Positions 47,180 through 56,747 are shown, counted from the stretch's first letter. The stretch is DNA of 64,000 nt from Bacteroidota bacterium (GCA_022564295.1 JADFLR010000018.1:17384-81383); one strand, 5' to 3'. Translations and numbers: made by a program. Notes: generated by a model from the sequence alone, not told the origin.

Positions 47180-48004
47180 ATGAAATTTTTAATTATTCTA
47201 GTTATTGGTTTATCAGTTACTTCTGTTTTTGCTCAATCCGAAGCAGATTCAATCGAAGTTTACCTGATTGATGCTTATGTACAACCGGAACCGCCGCAAA
47301 AGTTTATACTCTCATTCTTTACCAGTGATATTGCTAAAAGTGTAGTGTTAATAGACGGCAGGTATTCTTATCCTGTTTCGAATGAGTTTACCGATATGCA
47401 TAAAACACAAATCGATATGGTGGATATGAAATTTAACGAAAAGATAGTCCCGTTTGTCATCATAACAGAAAATGAAAACGGAAAAACATTTACAAGCGAA
47501 TCATTTGATTTTGATCTTCCGTTTGAACCTGAAATTATAGGAGGTTCAAATATTGTACAGCTTTGTTTATTCGGTGGGTCTATATTTCTTTTGCCTTATC
47601 CGAACTACGTAATACAAAATGGGCAAAACTATTTTAGTTTGACAAAGGAAATCCCAATTATTTCTTTTCGTTCGAGTAATTTAAATTATCCGGCGGGTTT
47701 TCTTTCATTAGAATATTCTTACATCTTCGATGCTGAAACTAATAATTATCTTCGCGCAGGTTACAAAAAAATATTTGAACTGCAGTATCTTAAATATCTC
47801 TCTCCGGGCGTTACTTTATATACAAATTTTTTAGGGAACAATGGTGTTGGTTTAGAGCTTTCAGCCGGACTATTTACGATTGTTGATACCTTCACTCTTT
47901 ATGCAAGATACAGATACAATTTAAAACCAGGTGATTCTTCAGACAATTTTCACGAAATGTCCTTAGGATTATACTCAGGTTTCTTCTCATACTATCTCAA
48001 GTAG
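47180..48004 (+). CDS. Exported protein of unknown function
   Basis: A 274-residue protein with signal peptide KFLIILVIGLSVTSVFAQ. The first part (residues 20-115) looks like a small beta-sandwich. The second half has strand-rich, Tyr- and Phe-rich segments (YLRAGYKKIFELQYLKYLSPG, FTLYARYRYNLKPGD) like a small outer-membrane barrel. No family recognised. It precedes the TonB-dependent receptor by 76 bases and may work with it. Confidence 0.65.
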   Translation: MKFLIILVIGLSVTSVFAQSEADSIEVYLIDAYVQPEPPQKFILSFFTSDIAKSVVLIDGRYSYPVSNEFTDMHKTQIDMVDMKFNEKIVPFVIITENENGKTFTSESFDFDLPFEPEIIGGSNIVQLCLFGGSIFLLPYPNYVIQNGQNYFSLTKEIPIISFRSSNLNYPAGFLSLEYSYIFDAETNNYLRAGYKKIFELQYLKYLSPGVTLYTNFLGNNGVGLELSAGLFTIVDTFTLYARYRYNLKPGDSSDNFHEMSLGLYSGFFSYYLK

Positions 48005-48080
48005 ATTATCGCTGCACTGCAAATTTATACGGAAGGATTTTGGATTAGAATTTCGTTTAAGTTTTTATGAATTTTGTTAA

Positions 48081-50612
48081 ATGAAATTAAAATTATTTCT
48101 TCTCGCATTTATTATTTCAGGAATTTCTATTGCACAAACGGGAAGTTTAAAAGGAAGAGTTACCGATGGCATTTCTCCAATTCCATTTGTGAATGTCATT
48201 ATTCTTAATACCGGTTATGGAGTTGGCAGCGATACAAACGGATATTATGCTATTAGAGGAATACCAACCGGTGAATACAACGTAAGGTTTACGGCAGTCG
48301 GATGGGAATCACAAACTTTTGATATACCAATTGTAACTGACCGGACTATGGAACTAAATGTTGTTCTTACAGAAAAAGCAATTGAAGTAGGAACAGTTGA
48401 AGTGACTGGTTCTTATATTCAGGATAAACGAGATACGAGAACAAGTTTAATTGATCTGAATCCAAGAAGCGCAAAGATATTACCCGGAGCGGGAGAAGAT
48501 GTTTTCCGTACATTACAATCGCTTCCCGGTGTGCTTGCACCAAACGATTTTTCATCGCAGCTAATTATCCGTGGCAGTGGTCCCGATCAGAACCTGATTA
48601 TTATTGATGATATTGAAGTATTCAACCCATATCGTTTATATGGTGTTGTAAGTATGTTCAATCCTGATGCTGTAGCAGATGTGAATCTTGTAACCGGCGG
48701 TTTCCCGGCAAAATACGGTGACAGATTATCGGCAGTGCTGGATGTAACAAACCGCGAAGGAATTACATCAAGAGGATTTGGGGGGAGTCTTAATGCATCT
48801 ATCGTATCTGCAAACCTTGTATTGGAGGGCAGGAATCCGTTTGGTCTTCGCGGAAGCTGGTTGTTTAATTCACGAAGAACTTATTACGATTTGATAATTG
48901 AACCGTTTGTTAAAAGTGCCGGCTTGGTAGATGAAAATACAACCTTCCCAAACTTCTATGATTTCCAGGGAAAATTAGTGATTGGACCATATGCGGGGCA
49001 TAAGATTTTGCTTAGTGCAATTATTTCGCGTGACGGAGTTGATGTTGTAAGTGGTGAGCAAAGAAACACTCCCGACAGTATCGGTGTATTTAACGTTACA
49101 CGAAATGATCTGGCAGGTATCTCATGGCATTACTCCCCTAATAAAAATTTTCTAAATAAGTTTGTTGTTTCTTATTATAAAAATAACGGCACAACTGATT
49201 TTGATTCGAAGATACTCGATCCCTCATTAAATAGAAGCAGTTTTGAAGATAGTATTCCCGATACACTTGCACCATATCTTTTAGCTTTAAGTTTCGATGC
49301 AACATTTTCGTATTCCAAATATTCTGTTGATGATAAAATATCGTATCTCGTTGGTGATCATATAATTGATGCAGGAGTTGGTGCAGATTTTATGGAAACT
49401 GTCATCAATTTCAATTTTGATCTCGACCCACAATTAGAAGCGATCTTTGCTGCCAATCCGCAATTCCGATCCGTGTTAACCGATTTGAAAGATGTTAAAT
49501 TTTACAACAAATACCGCGCTTATCTTCAGGATAACTATAAAGTAACCGAGAACTTTTTTCTTCAGCCAAGTTTAAGATTTGATTATTACGATATTTTAGA
49601 CAAAGCATACTTTGCACCGAGATTATCATTTTCTTATGCATTTGATGACATAACAACTTTAAGAGCAACTTGGGGAATTTATTATCAATCACCGGGATAT
49701 GAAAAACTGCGTGATCAGGGCATTCTTTATGATCTTGCTGATGAATTCACAACGTTACTCAATGCTGAAAAAGCCGTTCATTATGTTGCAGGTATCGAGC
49801 GATGGCTCTCAAGCGAATGGAATATCCGGCTCGAAGGTTATTATAAAGATTTTACGGATTTATATATTCCAAATGTTGTTGTCGGAAATTTATTTGTAAC
49901 TGAGGAAATTCCCGGTAAAAATCCGAAGTATCCTTCCGGCTGGACCTTGCCTGCCGTATTGCAGGAAGATTCTACTACACAAATTCCAATTAATGGTTCG
50001 AATGGTGAAGCATACGGGTTTGAAATTTTATTGGCTAAAAGAAATGTTCTTAATAACAGTAGATTATCCGGCTGGATTTCCTACGCACTTGCTTTTGCCA
50101 ATCGTTACGAAAATGGTGTGAAGTTTCCTTTCAGATTCGATCAGCGGAATACTGTAAACGTTGTTTTAGAATATAGGATTAACAACTGGCTGGAGATTGG
50201 CGTTAGATGGCAATATGGTTCAGGCTTTCCTATAAGCGAACCGTTAGGAATAAAACCGAGGATTGTTCTTGAAGACAGAAATCTTGATGGAATACTAGAA
50301 ACCCCGGTAATAGCAACCAGAATCGGAACCGCTAATGCAAACGGAGAGGAAGAGGTGATTTATGATATTGATTACGGAAACAGGAAACTTAACGGGCGTA
50401 AACCTGAATATCACCGGCTCGATATAAGATTAAATGCCTTCGCAGATTATTGGGGACTCGATTGGGTTTTTTATCTCGATGTGATAAATGTTTATAACCG
50501 CTCAAATATTCTCAATTACGATTATTTCGTTACGCAAAATTTAGTATTAGAAAGAGAGCCAACTACAATGTTTCCAATACTTCCAACACTCGGATTTAGC
50601 GTTAGGTTTTAA
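48081..50612 (+). CDS. TonB-dependent receptor with carboxypeptidase-like domain
   Basis: An outer-membrane protein of 843 residues. After the signal peptide (LFLLAFIISGISIAQ) a carboxypeptidase-regulatory-like domain covers residues 20-110 (GSLKGRVTDGISPIPFVNVIILNTGYGVGSDTNGYYAIRGIPTGEY). A plug domain follows with LPGVLAPNDFSSQLIIRGSGPDQNLIIIDDIEVFNPYRLYG and GFPAKYGDRLSAVLDV. The rest is a barrel ending in LGFSVRF with a terminal aromatic. The substrate is unknown; no SusD partner is present, which argues against the classic glycan-uptake system. Confidence 0.9.
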   Translation: MKLKLFLLAFIISGISIAQTGSLKGRVTDGISPIPFVNVIILNTGYGVGSDTNGYYAIRGIPTGEYNVRFTAVGWESQTFDIPIVTDRTMELNVVLTEKAIEVGTVEVTGSYIQDKRDTRTSLIDLNPRSAKILPGAGEDVFRTLQSLPGVLAPNDFSSQLIIRGSGPDQNLIIIDDIEVFNPYRLYGVVSMFNPDAVADVNLVTGGFPAKYGDRLSAVLDVTNREGITSRGFGGSLNASIVSANLVLEGRNPFGLRGSWLFNSRRTYYDLIIEPFVKSAGLVDENTTFPNFYDFQGKLVIGPYAGHKILLSAIISRDGVDVVSGEQRNTPDSIGVFNVTRNDLAGISWHYSPNKNFLNKFVVSYYKNNGTTDFDSKILDPSLNRSSFEDSIPDTLAPYLLALSFDATFSYSKYSVDDKISYLVGDHIIDAGVGADFMETVINFNFDLDPQLEAIFAANPQFRSVLTDLKDVKFYNKYRAYLQDNYKVTENFFLQPSLRFDYYDILDKAYFAPRLSFSYAFDDITTLRATWGIYYQSPGYEKLRDQGILYDLADEFTTLLNAEKAVHYVAGIERWLSSEWNIRLEGYYKDFTDLYIPNVVVGNLFVTEEIPGKNPKYPSGWTLPAVLQEDSTTQIPINGSNGEAYGFEILLAKRNVLNNSRLSGWISYALAFANRYENGVKFPFRFDQRNTVNVVLEYRINNWLEIGVRWQYGSGFPISEPLGIKPRIVLEDRNLDGILETPVIATRIGTANANGEEEVIYDIDYGNRKLNGRKPEYHRLDIRLNAFADYWGLDWVFYLDVINVYNRSNILNYDYFVTQNLVLEREPTTMFPILPTLGFSVRF

Positions 50613-50692
50613 TTTATTGAACCGAGTTCCATATGACCTTAATAAGAAATTATAAACAGATGAATATGTATATTTCGCATTAAAAAAATAAT

Positions 50693-51883
50693 ATGCAGAA
50701 CGGTTTTGAAACTAAAATAATAACTGTTTCCGATTTAACAAGAGAAATTAAATTCACACTTGAAGAAAAATTCTCACGTGTTTCTGTAATCGGGGAAATC
50801 ACTAACTTTAAAGCACACTATTCCGGTCATTGGTATTTTAATTTAAAAGATTCAGATGCAGTAATTAATTGCACAATGTGGAAAGGATTTAACAACCTTG
50901 TCTTCTTTACACCGCAGGATGGAATGAAGGTAATTGTTAACGGGAAAATCACAGTTTATCCTCCTCGCGGAAATTATCAGATTGATGTACGTTCGATAAA
51001 ACCTGCCGGTATGGGTGAGCTACAGGAAGCATTTGAAAAACTAAAAGCAAAGCTTGAAGCAGAAGGACTGTTTAATGAAGATAATAAAAAACCAATCCCG
51101 TCTTATCCAAAAAAAATAGGATTAGTTACAGCAATTGGCGCTGCAGCATTGAAGGATATGATAAGTGTAGCTGAAAGAAGATATCCTGTAGTGGGGTTGA
51201 TAATCTCTCCCGCTAAAGTTCAGGGCAGTGGTGCGGCTGAAACAATAGTTAAAAGTTTAAAGATACTAAATTCGCTTAACGATATTGATGTTATTATCAT
51301 AAGCAGAGGCGGTGGTTCAATTGAAGACCTTTGGGCATTTAACGAAGAGATTGTTGCCCGTGCAATTTTCAAATCAAAAATTCCTGTTATCAGCGGAGTC
51401 GGGCACGAAGTTGATTTTACAATTGCAGATTATGTTGCAGACCTTCGGGCTTCAACACCTTCGGTTGCAATGGAATTAGCCACTCCTAATATTGATGAGA
51501 TTTTTGCCTTTATTAATGATTTTAATTATTATGCTACACAAAATTTGGTTAGTAGAATAAGTGAAATCAAATCACAAACTTTTTCGCTAATTAATTCATA
51601 CGGATTTCGAACCCCTTCCGATTTAATTAGAAGAAGGGTGCAAGATATTGATTTTAATTTTTCTAACCTGGTTCAGAAAATTGATAGTAAATATCTTCAG
51701 AAAGAACATAAGCTTTTGCTGTTTAAAAAAGCCATCGAACTATATGATATGAATAAAACTATGAAAAGAGGATTTGTTCTGGTAAAACAAAATTCTAAAT
51801 TTGTTACAAGAGCTACTCAGTTTAATAACCAGGAAAGTGCCGATTTACAATTTGCAGATGGATTTGTAAAAGTTAATAAATAG
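50693..51883 (+). CDS. xseA: Exodeoxyribonuclease VII large subunit
   Basis: Catalytic subunit of exonuclease VII, which degrades single-stranded DNA. The N-terminal OB-fold reads RVSVIGEITNFKAHYSGHWYFNLKDSDAVINCTMWKG. The catalytic domain has KKIGLVTAIGAAALKDM, DVIIISRGGGSIEDLWAFNEEIVARAI and PVISGVGHEVDFTIADYVADLRASTPSVAMELA. At 396 residues it is of normal length. xseB follows after 28 bases. Confidence 0.95.
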   Translation: MQNGFETKIITVSDLTREIKFTLEEKFSRVSVIGEITNFKAHYSGHWYFNLKDSDAVINCTMWKGFNNLVFFTPQDGMKVIVNGKITVYPPRGNYQIDVRSIKPAGMGELQEAFEKLKAKLEAEGLFNEDNKKPIPSYPKKIGLVTAIGAAALKDMISVAERRYPVVGLIISPAKVQGSGAAETIVKSLKILNSLNDIDVIIISRGGGSIEDLWAFNEEIVARAIFKSKIPVISGVGHEVDFTIADYVADLRASTPSVAMELATPNIDEIFAFINDFNYYATQNLVSRISEIKSQTFSLINSYGFRTPSDLIRRRVQDIDFNFSNLVQKIDSKYLQKEHKLLLFKKAIELYDMNKTMKRGFVLVKQNSKFVTRATQFNNQESADLQFADGFVKVNK

Positions 51884-51911
51884 TTTTAATTAAAAATTTT
51901 ATCGATATTTG

Positions 51912-52154
51912 ATGACTAAGAAAAAATTAAAAAATACTTTTGAAGTAAATCTCTCCAGACTTGAAGAAATAAGCGCTCTGTTAGAAAGTGAAGAGCTTGG
52001 GCTTGAGGAATCAATTTCCCTTTTTGAGGAGGGAATCAAGTTATCTAAAAGCTGTATGAACACGCTTAAAAAAGCAGAACTTAAAATAACTGAATTAAAA
52101 AGTGACTTATCTAAAGTTACATCGGAAGCAAAGGAAGAAAATTTTGAAGAATAA
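51912..52154 (+). CDS. xseB: Exodeoxyribonuclease VII small subunit
   Basis: An 80-residue helical protein with the family signature FEVNLSRLEEISALLESEELGLEESISLFEEGIKLSKSC. Its coiled-coil binds the large subunit. I chose the ATG at 51912; a TTG directly before it is also possible. It lies between xseA and dxs, a widespread gene order. Confidence 0.92.
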   Translation: MTKKKLKNTFEVNLSRLEEISALLESEELGLEESISLFEEGIKLSKSCMNTLKKAELKITELKSDLSKVTSEAKEENFEE

Positions 52155-52175
52155 TATTTTACGGAGCATTTATTA

Positions 52176-54095
52176 ATGATAGATAGTAAAAAATATCCCA
52201 TATTATCGAAGGTTGATACACCTGCGGATATAAAACATTTAGAGTTAAGTGAACTAAAAGTTTTATGTAAAGATATACGAGAATATATGATTGATGTTAT
52301 TTCTGAAATCGGAGGACATTTTGGCGGCGGGTTAGGAGCAGTTGAACTAACAGTTGCAATTCACAAAGTGTTTAACACTCCTTACGATTTGTTGGTTTGG
52401 GATACAGGACATCAGGCATATCCCCATAAAATTATAACGGGAAGAAAAGAAGCCCTTAAAAAAATAAGAAAATTAAACGGCATAAGCGGATTTTTAAAAC
52501 GAACTGAAAGCGAATATGATACTTTTGGTGCAGGGCATGCTTCTACATCAATCTCTGCAGCTTTGGGAATGGCTCTTGCCAGAGATATGAAAAAAGAAGA
52601 TAGGAGAGTGATTGCTGTAATCGGCGACGGTGCAATGACCGGCGGCATGGCTTACGAAGCTATGAATAATTCGGGAATCAACAAATCAAATCTTATTGTG
52701 GTCTTCAATGATAACCGTATGTCAATCGCACCAAATGTTTGGCAGATATCAAACTACTTTACCGAAATGATCGCTCATCCCGATTACAATAAATTTAAGG
52801 GACAAATTTGGAATCTTACAGGGAAGCTTGACAACTTTGGTGACCGGCTCAGAAAAATAGCTGCACGACTTGAAAAAGGAATTAAATCAGTTATCACTCC
52901 GGGAATTTTATTTGAAGCATTGGGCTTCAGATATTTTGGTCCCATCAACGGTCACAACTTGCATCAAATGCTAAGAATATTTGAACATGTTAAAGATTTG
53001 AACGGACCAATACTTATTCATGCCACCACTCAAAAAGGCAAAGGATATGAACCTGCAGAAGGTCATTCACAAAAACTTCATGCTTCAACTCCGTTCGATA
53101 AAATAACGGGAAAAGCAATTAAAAAGTCAGGTGGTCAACCTGCCTATACAAAAATATTTGGCGATGCTCTTGTAGAGATTATTGAAAATAATAAAAATGT
53201 AGTCGGTATTACCGCAGCAATGCCCGATGGAACAGGATTAAGTATTCTTAAAGAAAAACATCCTAAAAATTATTTTGATGTTGGTATTGCAGAACAACAT
53301 GCTGTAACTTTTTCCGCAGGATTAGCAACGCAAGGAATCATTCCCGTGGCGGCTATCTATTCAACATTTTTGCAAAGAGCATTTGACCAGATAATTCATG
53401 ATGTAAGTATTCAAAAACTGCATGTTGTTTTCGTTCTCGATAGAGCAGGATTGGTTGGAGCTGATGGACCTACACATCATGGAGCTTTTGATCTTACTTA
53501 TTTACGACTTATTCCGGGAATGATAATTATGGCTCCAAAAGATGAAGCGGAGCTGAGAAACATGCTTTACACTGCAGTTGAACATTGTGATGGTCCTGTT
53601 GCCTTACGTTATCCAAGAGGGTCCGCTCTTGGTGTTCCATTAAAAGAAGGATTCGATAAAATAGAGATTGGAAAAGCTGAGACAATAATTAATGGTGATG
53701 ACGTAGCTCTTCTTGCCTTGGGTTCAATGGTAGATTATTCACTTAAAGCTTCCGAACTTTTGAGACAGGAAGGAATAAATGCCCAGGTGATTAACATGCG
53801 TTTCGCCAAACCAATAGACGTAGAAAAACTGGATGAAGTGGCAGATAAGTTTACGAAAATAGTAACTCTTGAAGATAACAATTTACCGGGTGGTTTTGGC
53901 AGCGCAATAGTTGAATATTTTAACGATAAAAATTACAAGAATGATATTTTAAGAATAGGTCTTCCTGATAAATTTACTGACCACGGAACACAGGCAGAAC
54001 TGCATCATCTTTTAGGTATCGATCCAGAGGGTATTAAAGATCAAATAAAAGTTTTTTGTGAAAGCAAAACTGTTGATCAGGGAATTGTTTTTTAA
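52176..54095 (+). CDS. dxs: 1-deoxy-D-xylulose-5-phosphate synthase
   Basis: TPP-dependent first enzyme of the MEP isoprenoid pathway; it condenses pyruvate and glyceraldehyde 3-phosphate. It has GGHFGGGLGAVELTVAIH, WDTGHQAYPHKIITGR, the TPP motif VIGDGAMTGGMAYEAMNNSG, NDNRMSIAPNVW, and the second-domain DVGIAEQHAVTFSAGLA and LDRAGLVGADGPTHHGAFD. At 639 residues it is complete. Its stop overlaps the next start by one base (TAATG). Confidence 0.97.
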   Translation: MIDSKKYPILSKVDTPADIKHLELSELKVLCKDIREYMIDVISEIGGHFGGGLGAVELTVAIHKVFNTPYDLLVWDTGHQAYPHKIITGRKEALKKIRKLNGISGFLKRTESEYDTFGAGHASTSISAALGMALARDMKKEDRRVIAVIGDGAMTGGMAYEAMNNSGINKSNLIVVFNDNRMSIAPNVWQISNYFTEMIAHPDYNKFKGQIWNLTGKLDNFGDRLRKIAARLEKGIKSVITPGILFEALGFRYFGPINGHNLHQMLRIFEHVKDLNGPILIHATTQKGKGYEPAEGHSQKLHASTPFDKITGKAIKKSGGQPAYTKIFGDALVEIIENNKNVVGITAAMPDGTGLSILKEKHPKNYFDVGIAEQHAVTFSAGLATQGIIPVAAIYSTFLQRAFDQIIHDVSIQKLHVVFVLDRAGLVGADGPTHHGAFDLTYLRLIPGMIIMAPKDEAELRNMLYTAVEHCDGPVALRYPRGSALGVPLKEGFDKIEIGKAETIINGDDVALLALGSMVDYSLKASELLRQEGINAQVINMRFAKPIDVEKLDEVADKFTKIVTLEDNNLPGGFGSAIVEYFNDKNYKNDILRIGLPDKFTDHGTQAELHHLLGIDPEGIKDQIKVFCESKTVDQGIVF

Positions 54096-55099
54096 TGGAT
54101 CGGGTAAGAGTTGCCGTAATTGGGTTAGGCGGTGTCGCCCAGATAGTTCACCTACCGAACCTTTCAAAAATTAAGACTGTTGAGTTAAAATCTGTTGCCG
54201 AAATTAAAAAAAGCCGGCTCATTGCTGTAGCAGATAAATTCAATATTAAAGAACACTATAATGATTACCGCGAACTTTTAGAGAAAAGTGATATTGAAGC
54301 AGTAATTGTTGCCACACCTACGAGTTTTCATAAAGAGGTTGTAATTGCAAGCTTAAATGCAAAAAAAGATGTGCTCGTTGAAAAACCAATTGCACGCACC
54401 TTTGCTGAAGCGAATGCCATGGTACAAGCTGCAAAAAAAAATAAACGTAAGCTGATGGTGGGAATGAATTTACGTTTCCGCTCCGATACTATGCTATTAA
54501 AATCATTTATAAATTCCGGTGAAATTGGTGAACCTTTTTATACAAGAGCTATATGGGTAAAACGAAAGAGCAGCGATGAAAAATGGTTTATGAAAAAAGA
54601 TCAAGCTGGCGGAGGTGTTATATTCGATCTTGGTATTTCAATGCTTGATCTTTCTCTGTGGCTAATGGACTATCCGGTCGTTAAATCTGTTCAAACACAA
54701 ACTTACTGTCAGAACACAAAAAACCTGGAAGATACTGCAATAAGCTATATAAGATGTAATAAATCAAAACTTGTTAATATAGAAACAAGCTGGACTTTAC
54801 CTGTTAACCAGGATCTGTTCCGCATTTCAGTTTTCGGCTCAAAAGGAAGCGTTACTACATCACCATTACATATTTATAAAAGAGTTGATGATCAGTTTGT
54901 AGATTTAAAACCCACGATGCCCCAAAATTCAGCAACATTATTTCAAAATTCTTACCTGAACGAATTAAAAAGTTTTATTGGTGCTATTAGGGGATTGAAC
55001 CCTCTTTTTTCATCCGGTGAAAGAGCTGTTGAAAGATTAAAAGTTATAGAAGCGATGTACAGATCAGCAAAGAAAAACCACGAGATAAAAATTAATTAA
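54095..55099 (+). CDS. Gfo/Idh/MocA-family oxidoreductase
   Basis: NAD(P)-dependent oxidoreductase of 334 residues. The Rossmann motif is VAVIGLGGVAQIVHLPNL. VATPTSFHKEVVIASLNAKKDVLVEKPIARTFAEA includes the conserved EKP, and GGGVIFDLGISMLDLSLWLM is near the catalytic region, with aspartate in place of the more common DxGxH histidine pattern. The substrate, probably a sugar or inositol derivative, is unknown. It is coupled to dxs by one-base overlap. It marks the left border of the accessory island. Confidence 0.85.
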   Translation: MDRVRVAVIGLGGVAQIVHLPNLSKIKTVELKSVAEIKKSRLIAVADKFNIKEHYNDYRELLEKSDIEAVIVATPTSFHKEVVIASLNAKKDVLVEKPIARTFAEANAMVQAAKKNKRKLMVGMNLRFRSDTMLLKSFINSGEIGEPFYTRAIWVKRKSSDEKWFMKKDQAGGGVIFDLGISMLDLSLWLMDYPVVKSVQTQTYCQNTKNLEDTAISYIRCNKSKLVNIETSWTLPVNQDLFRISVFGSKGSVTTSPLHIYKRVDDQFVDLKPTMPQNSATLFQNSYLNELKSFIGAIRGLNPLFSSGERAVERLKVIEAMYRSAKKNHEIKIN

Positions 55100-55102
55100 A
55101 AG

Positions 55103-55275
55103 ATGACAAAAATCTTATTAGTTGATGATGAACCTGCATCGTTTAGTTCCTGAAATATAATCTTGAACAAAATATATTTGATGTAATAGTTGATCACTAT
55201 AGTCTTCAACTCTTAATAATCTTTCCGATAACCCCGATTTAATCATCCTTGATATAATGATGCCCCCTATTTGAT
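55103..55275 (+). pseudogene. Decayed response regulator receiver fragment
   Basis: The start reads MTKILLVDDEPASFSS and then a stop. Shifted frames continue with LKYNLEQNIFDVIVD and then NPDLIILDIMMPP. The first part has the acidic DD pocket of a receiver domain and the last part the phospho-acceptor region (LIILDIMMP). Several frameshifts and a shortened middle show that it is a remnant. No histidine kinase is near. It probably lost its function when the island next to it was rearranged. Confidence 0.75.
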
Positions 55276-55302
55276 GGTTAAGAAGTTTACTACAAAAGGT
55301 TG

Positions 55303-55442
55303 TGGAAATTTAAATGTTGAATTAAGTCATTCTTATTTAGTTAACTAACTTCAATTGGTTGCTATTATTTGTTTTATCAGTTAGATTTGCATTAAAACGC
55401 ATTGCGCCTGCCTGTCGCCAGACAGGTTTATTAAGACGTTAT
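55303..55442 (+). repeat. Direct repeat, copy A (with a 20-base palindrome insert)
   Basis: A 140-base sequence repeated at 56983-57102. The central 60 bases starting at CATTCTTATTTAGTTAAC are almost identical. Copy A carries 20 extra bases at 55407-55426, a hairpin-forming sequence with CCTGTC and GACAGG arms. Copy B lacks them cleanly at the same site. Similarity ends at GTTAT in both copies, where the sequences diverge. Confidence 0.85.
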
Positions 55443-55473
55443 CTGACATTTTTGGTAAATGAGGAGGTGTAGC

Positions 55474-55668
55474 ATGCAAAAAAGGTCGACCGTATTTATA
55501 GGCTCTTCAACAGAAGGACTTGGAATTGCCCAAGCTATCCAACTTGAACTTAAAGATGAAGCGATATGTACTATTTGGTATCAAGGCGTATTTGGTCTAG
55601 GCAAAGGAACTCTTGAATCACTAATTGAGGCATTACCAAATTTTTATCGTTGGGTGCGATGCTACTAG
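55474..55668 (+). pseudogene. Truncated TIR-like (CAP12/Pycsar effector type) fragment
   Basis: The reading frame starts STVFIGSSTEGLGIAQAIQLELKDE and continues CTIWYQGVFGLGKGTLESLIEALPNF. This is the N-terminal third of the predicted nucleotide-binding TIR-like family (CAP12 type) used as effectors in CBASS and Pycsar-like defence. After ALPNF the homology stops and the frame ends at a stop after YRWVRCY. The remaining part of the family domain is absent. A strong ribosome binding site (AGGAGGTG, 55462-55469) precedes the ATG at 55474, which is why I prefer it over an upstream frame start. It is probably nonfunctional. Confidence 0.65.
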
Positions 55669-55876
55669 AGAAATTAGATTCACTGTGGACAGTATGAGTA
55701 CATGTGCACTTGCAACAATTGATACAAAACTTGATCAGCAAGCCGTAAAGATACTTCAAGTAATAAATGGTATATCGGTAGACCTTCAAATTCCAGAATT
55801 ATATCCTGCAAGTATCGAGTTCCAAAGGCTGTTAAAAGATGAGAAGTTTAAGGCGTTTTGGGAGGCATCGCCATGA
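55625..55876 (+). pseudogene. Unrecognised reading frame, 3' part of a gene fused to the TIR-like fragment
   Basis: In the +1 frame relative to the TIR-like fragment the sequence reads FIVGCDATREIRFTVDS and on to ASIEFQRLLKDEKFKAFWEASP. I do not recognise the family. Its stop overlaps the next start as ATGA (55873-55876), the usual sign of coupled genes. It therefore looks like the true 3' end of a gene that once preceded the kinase, joined by recombination to the TIR-like piece. It lacks its own clear start (only TTG at 55625). Confidence 0.5.
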
Positions 55877-56736
55877 TGGGAACATCGGTTGCTGTTATAG
55901 GTTCTGCTAGCATTGATAGAGTGGTTCAAGGTAGCAAGAGTGTTCGTCAACTTGGTGGAGTTGTAACCTATGCAAGTCTTACATTCCAACGCCATGGTAT
56001 TGAGACCATCATTGTTTCTAACGTTGCTGACAAAGACAAATCGATTCTTAAAGTGTTATGTGAAGAAGGCGTTCATGTTTTTAGAGGACATACTGAAAAT
56101 ACTACGAATTTCATTAACCATATTGATGGCAATAATCGCTGGCAAGAAATGCCTGTAAATGCAGATCCAATAACTGACGAACAAGTTAGAAGTGTATTAG
56201 GCTCTGTAGGTCATTTACATCTCGGAGTATTACATCCGTATGATATTGAACCAAAAGCTATAAAACTAATAGATAAGACAAAGATATTTATAAGTTTAGA
56301 TGTTCAAGGATACGTTAGATGCATAGAAAACAACCAAGTAAGACTTCGTGTTTCAGGAAATTTAACCGATGCATTATTGTGTGCGCATATGGTTAAAGCA
56401 GATGAAATAGAGCTTACATCAATACTTGCTTTCTATAAGATGAGCCTATCTGAATTGATGCGTGCTTATAAGATTGATGAGATGGTGATTACTGCAGGCC
56501 CCCAGGGTGGGCTAATTAGAAGATTAACGGGTGAGGAAATACGTTATGATGCAAAATCGATAGATTTCTTAGTTGACCCAACAGGCGCAGGAGACGTTTT
56601 TTTTGCTGCATATCTTACATATCGTTTTCAAAGAGACAAAAATATATCAATTGCAAGCGAACTTGCAGCAAGCTTAGCATCTCAACAAATTGAGGGGCGC
56701 TATATATCGAAAGAGATTTTGAATTTAGAACATTAG
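55873..56736 (+). CDS. PfkB-family carbohydrate kinase
   Basis: A sugar or nucleoside kinase of 287 residues. The N-terminus VAVIGSASIDRVVQGSKSVRQLGGVVTYASL and the C-terminal signature DPTGAGDVFFAAYLTYRFQ, with the catalytic aspartate, identify the ribokinase/PfkB family. The substrate cannot be told. I start at 55873, preceded by GGGAGG (55860-55865) and overlapping the upstream stop by four bases. A longer frame from TTG at 55858 would disrupt that signal. It ends 11 bases before the attC-like site and appears to be intact cassette cargo. Confidence 0.85.
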   Translation: MMGTSVAVIGSASIDRVVQGSKSVRQLGGVVTYASLTFQRHGIETIIVSNVADKDKSILKVLCEEGVHVFRGHTENTTNFINHIDGNNRWQEMPVNADPITDEQVRSVLGSVGHLHLGVLHPYDIEPKAIKLIDKTKIFISLDVQGYVRCIENNQVRLRVSGNLTDALLCAHMVKADEIELTSILAFYKMSLSELMRAYKIDEMVITAGPQGGLIRRLTGEEIRYDAKSIDFLVDPTGAGDVFFAAYLTYRFQRDKNISIASELAASLASQQIEGRYISKEILNLEH

Positions 56737-56747
56737 AACATAAAAAC

